Source of the DNA: an uncultured Roseburia sp.
GTDB taxonomy: Bacteria > Bacillota > Clostridia > Lachnospirales > Lachnospiraceae
Direction: 5' to 3'
NCBI GenBank assembly: GCA_905206195.1
Contig: CAJLGN010000015.1
Location: 1 to 11,512 of the forward strand
DNA: 11,512 nucleotides
Made by a program: the position numbers and the translations under genes. The notes beneath the pieces were generated by a model that saw only the letters and a list, made by a program, of their open reading frames with translations, did no database searches and was not told the DNA's origin. Numbering within the stretch: position 1 is the first letter of the stretch; each line of letters begins with the position of its first letter. This document shows, in pieces, positions 6,629 through 11,512 of this stretch.

Positions 6629-7444
6629 CTATTTCCCGCACGTCTCCGATTCCCAAAATTCCTGCAGATATCCATCCACTGTCCCGGCGCTGCACACCGT
6701 GTATGTCTCCCACTCCCGCGGGAACATTCTCCGATAATCACTCTGTAAAAACCGCTCGTCCAAAAGCTCGATGACACCCACATCTGATGCAGTGCGGATG
6801 ACGCGCCCCGCCGCCTGTAAAACCTTATTCATCCCCGGGTACCGGTAGGCGTAATCAAATCCGTCCCCAGAGCGCCTCTCGTAATAATCCATGAGAATTT
6901 CCCGCTCGTTCCCGATCTGCGGCAGCCCCGTTCCTACAATGATGGCGCCGATCAACTGCTCATTCTTTAGGTCGATACCCTCCCCAAAAATTCCTCCGAG
7001 CACACAGAACGCGACCAGAGAGCCGCCTCTTACCGCCGATGTCTCCCGTGAAAATGTCTGCAAAAACACCTCACGCTCCTCCTCCCGCATCCCCGGTTGC
7101 TGGATGATGCACGCAACGTTTGACACGCCGGAACACCCCCGCCCAGCGGTTCCCTCCCCGTCCGCATGTCCTCCATTCGTTCCCTGCCCCGGCAAGACTC
7201 CATCCTGCTCGCAGAACACCTCGTACACCTGCCGCATCATCTTATAGGAAGGGAAAAATACCATATAGTTCCCCCGCCGGGAGCGCGCAGTTTTAAGAAT
7301 ATACGTCGCAATCCGCTCAAATTCCACCTGGTTTCGCCTGGTGTAGCGACTGCTCACATCGCTGCCGACGAGCACCAGCGGCACGTCCTCTGAATACGCT
7401 GCCTCCGCATATTCCGCATACTCTTCCTTCTTTGTGGTGAGCAT
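6629..7444 (-). CDS. XPD/DinG-type helicase, C-terminal part after an in-frame stop
   Basis: The open stretch has 271 residues and is in the same frame as the gene upstream, from which a single TAA separates it. It holds the second RecA-like domain: VFFPSYKMM at 63-70 (motif IV region), GGIFGEGIDL at 150-159 (motif V) and QAAGRVIRT at 210-218 (motif VI with the arginine finger). It has no ATP-binding P-loop, so it cannot work alone. A glycine-rich stretch at 84-108, between motifs IV and V, looks like a variable insertion. The ATG at 7444 comes two codons after the stop, with only a weak AGAG before it, so reinitiation is possible but unproven. It most likely represents the remainder of a broken gene, or the second half of one made by readthrough. 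Possible alternatives are listed with the stop codon entry. Confidence 0.8.
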   Translation of the reverse strand: MLTTKKEEYAEYAEAAYSEDVPLVLVGSDVSSRYTRRNQVEFERIATYILKTARSRRGNYMVFFPSYKMMRQVYEVFCEQDGVLPGQGTNGGHADGEGTAGRGCSGVSNVACIIQQPGMREEEREVFLQTFSRETSAVRGGSLVAFCVLGGIFGEGIDLKNEQLIGAIIVGTGLPQIGNEREILMDYYERRSGDGFDYAYRYPGMNKVLQAAGRVIRTASDVGVIELLDERFLQSDYRRMFPREWETYTVCSAGTVDGYLQEFWESETCGK

Positions 7445-7450
7445 ACTCTT

Positions 7451-7453
7451 TTA
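7451..7453 (-). other. In-frame TAA splitting the nuclease-helicase gene
   Basis: The reading frame passes through TAC-TAA-AAG, giving SATLLPIQY, stop, KSML, then continues without any frame shift for 271 more codons of good helicase sequence. Family members, as I recall them, carry a second tyrosine at this place (QYYK), and TAA is one base from TAC or TAT. The simplest reading is one nonsense mutation. A base-calling error, programmed readthrough and reinitiation remain possible. Confidence 0.85.
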
Positions 7454-9217
7454 GTACTGGATCGGCAAAAGGGTTGCCGAAAAGAAGATCGTCGCATTTC
7501 CCCGATCGATCCGCTCCTGTAGATTCCTGGAGGGATCCACACAGTAGAGCTTCAGCTTAAAGCGCCCGTCCTCCTCATGCTCCGAGTAAATGACATAGCT
7601 TTCATCCACAAGCTCATAAACGTTCCTGAAATCCCGCAGATTCAGATAAAATTCGCTCACGGCTCTGTGCTCGGCAAATTCCCCGGCTTTCTGCAAAAAT
7701 TCATCCAGATTCCCCGCCAGCCTCACCAGGCTCAGAACAAGATTTCCAATATTATCATAGACGGCATATTTCTCGCACGCCCGCTTATAATCTAACAAAA
7801 TCCGGTTGCACTTCTCCAGATCCACAGCGACCTTTCCCGCGAGCAGCTGTGCCTTTCGCTCGCCCGCCGAACTCTTCTGACACTGTTTGATCAACTTCTT
7901 AACAGTAAGAAAATCCTCCTTATACAGCGATGCACTGTACATCTCCCTACTCCGCTCCACCAGGTTGTGGGCCTCGTCCACCAAAAAAATATAATCTCCC
8001 CGCGTCCCCTCCGCAAAAAACCGCTTCAGATAGACATTCGGATCAAACACATAATTGTAATCGCAGATGATCGCATCCGCCCAGGTCGCCACATCCAGAC
8101 ACATCTCAAACGGGCAGACCCGGTACGCCTCAGACTGTTCCAAAAGGACTTCCCTTGTGAACACATCCTCCTTTTGCAGCAGATCGTAAACCGCGTCGTT
8201 GACTCTGTCGTAATGGCCCTTTGCACAGGGACAGTGTACGGGATCGCACTCCATCTCCTCACATTTGCAGAGCTTCTCCTTCGCCGTAATCTGAATGACT
8301 TTTCCCTGATATCCCCTTCTCCGCAGCAGCTCAAATGCCTCCCTTGCCACCGTCCCGGTGATCGTCTTCGCCGTCAGATAAAAAATCTTCTCTCCAAGCT
8401 CCTCCCCGACCGCCTTAACTGCCGGGAACACTGTGGAGATCGTCTTTCCGACTCCTGTGGGCGCCTGAATGAACAGATTTTTCCTGCGGTTTATCGTGCG
8501 GTAAACTCCAGCCGCAAGCTCCTTTTGCCCCCTGCGGTACTCATGTGGGAACTCCAGCTTTTTGATGGAAGCCTGCCTCAAATCCCTCCATGCAAACTGG
8601 AAATCCGCCCATTTTTTATACGCGCCGATCAACTGTGCAAACCAGTCCGACAGCTCCGCAAAAGAAAACGTCTCCCGAAAACGCTTTAAATGCGGGAGCA
8701 TGCTCCCCGATTCCTCTGTATCCAGATTGCAGTACGTCAGCTGCACATGGATCGATTCCAAATCATGCTGTGCGGCGTAGATATAAGCGTAGCACATCGC
8801 CTGCGCCCGGTGCACTCCGACCGGCGCCTCCAAAAGCTCCAGCTTGCGGTAAATGCCCTTAATCTCATCGATCGTCACGTGCACGTCCCGCCCAAGCTCA
8901 ATGTGATTGTAATTGTCCGCGAAGGTGAACGCGCCCTCTACGGCGCTCTCAATCAAAACTCCGTCGGCTCTCCCCTCCACCACCAGCTGATAGCCCTCCT
9001 CCTCGATGGCGATACGAAGCGGCACCTCCGCGTGATAATTGGCCCCCATCTCCTTTTGGATCTTCCGGTGCATCCGGCTTCCGGCACGCATCGCATCCTG
9101 TGGCACTCCTCTGCCCTGCCGGTTGTCGATGTCCCCCTCCCGCAGGATAAATTCCACCAGATTGCGAACTGATATTTTAATGATTCCCTTTTCCTTCTTT
9201 ACGATCTGATTACTCAT
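7451..9217 (-). CDS. RecB-like nuclease fused to XPD/DinG-type DNA helicase, N-terminal part
   Basis: The open stretch has 588 residues; with the downstream part the gene would be about 862 codons. Residues 40-165 resemble the PD-(D/E)xK nuclease of RecB, AddB and Cas4: H50, D85 (EGRADG), E118-x-K120 (IDEIKG) and Q139-x3-Y143. The helicase follows: P-loop APTGVGKT at 252-259, DEAH at 414-417 and SATLLP (motif III) at 580-585. Seven cysteines between P-loop and DEAH (317, 319, 324, 329, 331, 368, 373) include the likely [4Fe-4S] ligands of XPD-type helicases. Such enzymes unwind DNA 5' to 3' in repair. The ATG at 9217 has no clear Shine-Dalgarno sequence. The frame ends at an in-frame TAA right after motif III, so this piece lacks the second RecA domain and is probably inactive as a helicase. 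The nuclease domain could still fold. Confidence 0.85.
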   Translation of the reverse strand: MSNQIVKKEKGIIKISVRNLVEFILREGDIDNRQGRGVPQDAMRAGSRMHRKIQKEMGANYHAEVPLRIAIEEEGYQLVVEGRADGVLIESAVEGAFTFADNYNHIELGRDVHVTIDEIKGIYRKLELLEAPVGVHRAQAMCYAYIYAAQHDLESIHVQLTYCNLDTEESGSMLPHLKRFRETFSFAELSDWFAQLIGAYKKWADFQFAWRDLRQASIKKLEFPHEYRRGQKELAAGVYRTINRRKNLFIQAPTGVGKTISTVFPAVKAVGEELGEKIFYLTAKTITGTVAREAFELLRRRGYQGKVIQITAKEKLCKCEEMECDPVHCPCAKGHYDRVNDAVYDLLQKEDVFTREVLLEQSEAYRVCPFEMCLDVATWADAIICDYNYVFDPNVYLKRFFAEGTRGDYIFLVDEAHNLVERSREMYSASLYKEDFLTVKKLIKQCQKSSAGERKAQLLAGKVAVDLEKCNRILLDYKRACEKYAVYDNIGNLVLSLVRLAGNLDEFLQKAGEFAEHRAVSEFYLNLRDFRNVYELVDESYVIYSEHEEDGRFKLKLYCVDPSRNLQERIDRGNATIFFSATLLPIQY

Positions 9218-9251
9218 AGGAGCATTGTATCACATCCCCCGAGACGAAAAA

Positions 9252-9297
9252 AGAACCATCTAAAAAACTCTTCGGAAAGAATCTTTTGGACGGTTCT
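9252..9297. terminator. Intrinsic terminator after the HPr-like gene, possibly bidirectional
   Basis: AGAACCATCTAAAA (9252-9265) pairs with TTTTGGACGGTTCT (9284-9297) with one mismatch and one G-T wobble on one strand. An 18-base loop contains a small TCTT-CGG-AAGA type stem. On the minus strand the hairpin is followed by TTCTTTTTT, which would end the HPr-like transcript. On the plus strand it is followed by CTTTTT, so it could also work the other way. It lies 18 nt beyond the HPr-like stop codon. Confidence 0.75.
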
Positions 9298-9315
9298 CTT
9301 TTTCCTGCACTGCCG

Positions 9316-9543
9316 CTAACAGACTGCGTATTTTCGAATGGCATTCTCGAAATTGGCATCCGTCTGACCATATTTTACAGTCAGATCCTTGCTAAGTCCA
9401 AGATATAACATTCCAAGCAAAGACTTTGCATCGATGACAGCTCTACTATAAAAGACGTCAATATCAAAATCACATTTTCCGGCAGCTCTCACAAAATCCT
9501 TGACTTCCTCCGTGTCAGATAATCTGATTTTTCTCTCAATCAT
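9316..9543 (-). CDS. HPr-like protein lacking the active-site histidine
   Basis: The protein has 75 residues from this start. The C-terminal half, VIDAKSLLGMLYLGL, matches the HPr segment around regulatory Ser46 (AKSIMGVMSLGL in typical HPr), and the length fits the HPr fold. The segment that should read like GLHARPA is LSDTEEVKDFV, with no histidine, so the protein cannot accept phosphate from PTS enzyme I as HPr does. Crh of Bacillus is a precedent: it lacks the histidine, keeps the serine and works as a CcpA cofactor. Whether this protein does the same is unknown. I chose the ATG at 9543 because AGAAAGGG lies nine bases before it. The ATG at 9552, adding three residues, directly abuts that site. 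It is monocistronic with its own promoter and terminator. Confidence 0.85.
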   Translation of the reverse strand: MIERKIRLSDTEEVKDFVRAAGKCDFDIDVFYSRAVIDAKSLLGMLYLGLSKDLTVKYGQTDANFENAIRKYAVC

Positions 9544-9579
9544 TCTGCTCATCCCTTTCTAAAAAAATAAGACAAAAAT

Positions 9580-9599
9580 GCAAACACTTTTTTGTTTGC
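9580..9599 (-). repeat. Inverted repeat in the leader of the HPr-like gene
   Basis: GCAAAC (9580-9585) and GTTTGC (9594-9599) form a six-base inverted repeat with an eight-base gap, just downstream of the -10 box. On the minus strand it is followed by ATTTTTG. It could be an operator at the transcription start or a weak attenuator hairpin. The stem is short, so the function is uncertain. Confidence 0.45.
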
Positions 9600-9602
9600 G
9601 CA

Positions 9603-9631
9603 ATTATTTCACAGTTCTTTTTGTTTGTCAA
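9603..9631 (-). promoter_or_regulatory. Promoter of the HPr-like gene
   Basis: On the minus strand, TTGACA (9631-9626) and AATAAT (9608-9603) are separated by 17 bp, in a very AT-rich setting. The start would be near 9597, inside the inverted repeat, giving a leader of about 55 nt. Confidence 0.7.
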
Positions 9632-9842
9632 ATTTTAAAAAGCATGGAAAATCCTCCATTTCACAGGAAATCTGACGATTCTTTCACCCATTTTTGACAA
9701 AATATCAAACCTATCGATATTTACTTTTTTATTTGTTCATAATTGCATAAATATACTTGTGCAAAAATGCAAAAGAATGTTTTATTTTCAAATCTGTTTG
9801 GGGAATTTTCACAAATTTTTTGCAAAAAATGAGTGTGGATTC
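9632..9842. other. AT-rich gene-free control region between divergent genes
   Basis: I see no credible gene here. The region is far more AT-rich than its neighbours. It holds AATATC 9701-9706 and GATATT 9716-9721, an inverted pair right after TTGACA (9694-9699), which could be a second plus-strand promoter (TTGACA, 16 bp, GATATT). TGCAAAA occurs at 9760, 9768 and 9821, echoing the GCAAAC repeat at 9580. These may be regulator or DNA-bending sites, but repeats of this kind also arise by chance in A-rich DNA. Confidence 0.4.
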
Positions 9843-9871
9843 TTGCCTTGTCCCTCCATTCATTCTATAAT
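9843..9871 (+). promoter_or_regulatory. Sigma-A promoter of the TPR-GGDEF gene
   Basis: TTGCCT (9843-9848) and a perfect TATAAT (9866-9871) are separated by exactly 17 bp. Transcription should begin near 9878, which rules out the longer reading frame beginning at 9833 and supports the start at 9902. Confidence 0.8.
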
Positions 9872-9901
9872 GGTGCTAACATGACAAAGGTGGGGATGAC
9901 T

Positions 9902-11437
9902 ATGACAGAAGAAACAGCGGACTTGATTTCACAGATGGAAAAACAGCGTTTTCTTCCTATTTCGGAAGATACGCCGAGGCTTTATCAGGTATTCGCCCGG
10001 CACATCGATCAAAACAATCCCGACGAACTTTCCCTCCTCCTCTTTTTTCAGGGGGAATACTTCTTCCGAATCGGCGATTTCACGCGGGCCCTCAAACATC
10101 TCTCCCGCTGCATTCAGGCCCCCAAAAGCGCTTCTCTAAAGCACATCGAAGCGCTCTCCTACAATGTGATGGGCAGCATCTATGCTTTGCTTGGGCAGGA
10201 GAGTATTGCAGTCAGCCACCTGCTGCAGGCAAAGTCTATGAGCGTGGAGCTTGTGCTTTCCAGCGAGGCCGCGATCTCCTGTGCCAACCTTGGGCTTTTC
10301 TACCAGCAGCTGAAGATCTTTGACACGGCCTTGACTTACTATGAGCAGGCGCTTTCCCTCACAGCGGAGCTTAAGGGCGGTCCCAACAATTTCAGGTTAT
10401 TCTGCGAAGCTTGCCGCGGCATTGTCTGCTGCAAGCTCGGTCGCTTTGAGGAGGCGGCACAGATCGTCTGTGGAATGGAAGTCCCCGAGCAGAACGGGCA
10501 GCCCTCCTGCGGAGCCGCCGTCCTCGATCTAAAAATCCGCGTATTTCGCCACAGCGGAGCGTCTGAATTAGTGAAAAAAAGTCTTGCGCTCCTGCTCCTT
10601 ACAGCCACGGATTCCATCACATTTATGGCCTGCTCCTATTTTTACTTCGACGTGTGTTCTTTTTTCCTGGAACAGCGCATGCAGTCGGAGTGCCTGGCCA
10701 TATTAGACCACACGGAAGAATGCATCCGGGATCTGCCGCTCGTGTTCCCGCGCTACTTCTATTTAAAGTGCCGCGTCCTGCACAATCAATATTTTTCTGC
10801 CGAGGCAGAGTACCTGACCTCGTGCAGCGACTTCATTTCCCTGCATCCCGCCTACATACAGGAACAACAGTGTGCCAAGCGATACAGTCTCGCGTACATC
10901 GAACGGCTGCGCCAGACGAAAAATGCTTCCGAGATGTACCGTGAAAAAAGCCGTATCGATCAGATGACCGGGCTTTTAAATAAGCACACCATCCAATTTC
11001 TCGTGGAGGAAGACCTCACCAAGATCTCCGGCACAAGACAGTCTGCAGTGATTTTGATCGACCTTGACCATTTCAAGCAGATCAACGATACGATCGGGCA
11101 TCTGACGGGCGACTCCCTCATCTGCCAGACTGCTTCCATCATCCAGAATTATTTTAAGGGCAGTGCGCTCTGTGGGCGCGTGGGCGGAGATGAGTTTCTG
11201 GTGTACATAAGCGATGTCACCGATCCCTCCTCGCTCATCCTCCAGAGCGAGATTCTGCGGCAGGAGATTTTCCGGCAAACCTCGGAGCGCAACATTACGA
11301 TCACGACGCAGGCAAGCATTGGTGTCGCCTTCTCCTCGACGGAGCTCTGCGACTATGAAAGCCTGTTCTCCGCTGCTGACGGCGCTCTTTATCAGACAAA
11401 GCTAAAGGGGCGAAACAAAGTTGTCGTTGCGGAATAG
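9902..11437 (+). CDS. TPR-repeat diguanylate cyclase (GGDEF domain)
   Basis: The protein has 511 residues from this start. About four tetratricopeptide-like repeats cover residues 44-195 (for example GEYFFRIGDFTRALKHL and ANLGLFYQQLKIFDTALTYY), followed by more helical sequence to about 350. The C-terminal GGDEF domain has DQMTGLLNK at 353-361, DLDHFKQIND at 387-396 and an intact GGDEF at 428-432, so it should make cyclic di-GMP from two GTP. The inhibitory RxxD site that normally lies five residues before GGDEF reads KGSA, so product inhibition through it is unlikely. There is no signal peptide or membrane segment, so the enzyme is cytosolic and the TPRs probably bind a protein or peptide that controls it. 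The start is set by the promoter at 9843-9871 and by AAAGGTGG eight bases upstream. ATGs at 9881 and 9896 are alternatives. No partner gene is adjacent. Confidence 0.92.
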   Translation: MTEETADLISQMEKQRFLPISEDTPRLYQVFARHIDQNNPDELSLLLFFQGEYFFRIGDFTRALKHLSRCIQAPKSASLKHIEALSYNVMGSIYALLGQESIAVSHLLQAKSMSVELVLSSEAAISCANLGLFYQQLKIFDTALTYYEQALSLTAELKGGPNNFRLFCEACRGIVCCKLGRFEEAAQIVCGMEVPEQNGQPSCGAAVLDLKIRVFRHSGASELVKKSLALLLLTATDSITFMACSYFYFDVCSFFLEQRMQSECLAILDHTEECIRDLPLVFPRYFYLKCRVLHNQYFSAEAEYLTSCSDFISLHPAYIQEQQCAKRYSLAYIERLRQTKNASEMYREKSRIDQMTGLLNKHTIQFLVEEDLTKISGTRQSAVILIDLDHFKQINDTIGHLTGDSLICQTASIIQNYFKGSALCGRVGGDEFLVYISDVTDPSSLILQSEILRQEIFRQTSERNITITTQASIGVAFSSTELCDYESLFSAADGALYQTKLKGRNKVVVAE

Positions 11438-11438
11438 C

Positions 11439-11467
11439 CCCGGCGCAAGGGTCCACGCGCCGCCGGG
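11439..11467. other. GC-rich hairpin after the GGDEF gene
   Basis: CCCGGCG (11439-11445) and CGCCGGG (11461-11467) pair around 15 bases, beginning two bases after the stop codon; a bulged extension adds two more pairs. Neither strand has a T-run after it, so it is not a textbook intrinsic terminator, but it may still end or protect the 3' end of transcripts. Confidence 0.45.
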
Positions 11468-11473
11468 CGCTCG

Positions 11474-11512
11474 TCACTCCCGTGGTCTTCTTATCTTCCG
11501 CTTGAGGGCACC
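11474..11512 (-). CDS. Possible last codons of a convergent gene (cut by window edge)
   Basis: On the minus strand the frame from the right edge reads GALKRKIRRPRE and then TGA. A basic tail next to a hairpin, in convergent orientation, is a plausible gene end, but 12 codons without a stop can occur by chance. I do not recognise a family. Confidence 0.2.
   Translation of the reverse strand, partial: GALKRKIRRPRE

Noticed and set aside
7967..8689. 240-codon open frame on the plus strand opposite the nuclease-helicase
   Set aside because: Antisense to clear helicase motifs, with low-complexity basic composition and no recognisable domain.
9578..9697. 39-codon plus-strand frame in the AT-rich spacer
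   Set aside because: No Shine-Dalgarno sequence, it overlaps the promoter of the HPr-like gene, and the peptide has no features of a known small protein.
9833..9901. Upstream extension of the GGDEF protein to an ATG at 9833
   Set aside because: The extension covers the -35 and -10 boxes, so it would not be in the mRNA; the ribosome-binding site at 9886-9893 fits the ATG at 9902.

Overview
The window looks like chromosomal DNA of a Gram-positive anaerobe of the Clostridia, most likely Lachnospiraceae. This is an inference from the genes: a lepA-hemW pair, a clostridial-type nifS/nifU pair, an Rrf2 regulator with IscR-like cysteines, an XPD-type helicase with a RecB-like nuclease domain, and an HPr-like protein without the phosphorylatable histidine. 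Coding DNA is of moderate GC and the spacers are AT-rich. There are no RNA genes, CRISPR arrays, insertion sequences or phage genes that I can see. Nearly everything lies on the minus strand; only the last gene, a TPR-GGDEF protein, is on the plus strand.

Layout from left to right: (1) the start of a membrane-anchored cell-wall amidase, cut by the window edge; (2) hemW and lepA, transcribed leftward from a strong promoter at 3616-3645, with a large inverted repeat in the lepA leader and another between the two genes; (3) an unusually elaborate intrinsic terminator (3657-3732) that closes the neighbouring iron-sulfur operon; (4) that operon, in transcription order nifS, nifU, a cysteine-rich protein of unknown function, and an Rrf2/IscR-like regulator. 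It is preceded by a promoter whose start site is covered by a 26-bp palindrome, the obvious candidate operator; (5) a nuclease-helicase gene interrupted by a single in-frame TAA, so that the helicase core is cut between motif III and the second RecA domain; (6) a small HPr-like gene with its own promoter and terminator; (7) an AT-rich, gene-free divergent control region; (8) a soluble TPR-GGDEF diguanylate cyclase with a clear sigma-A promoter that fixes its start at 9902; (9) a GC-rich hairpin and perhaps the last codons of a convergent gene.

How the parts fit: NifS supplies sulfur from cysteine to the NifU scaffold, and the Rrf2 protein at the end of the operon probably senses cluster supply and represses the operon through the palindrome. 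The unknown cysteine/histidine-rich protein is placed between scaffold and regulator, with a 2-nt gap to nifU, so a role in Fe-S or metal handling is a reasonable but untested guess. HemW and the XPD-type helicase are themselves Fe-S proteins in their families and therefore likely clients. The points most worth checking are the unknown operon member, the nonsense-interrupted nuclease-helicase, and the structured non-coding elements around lepA.
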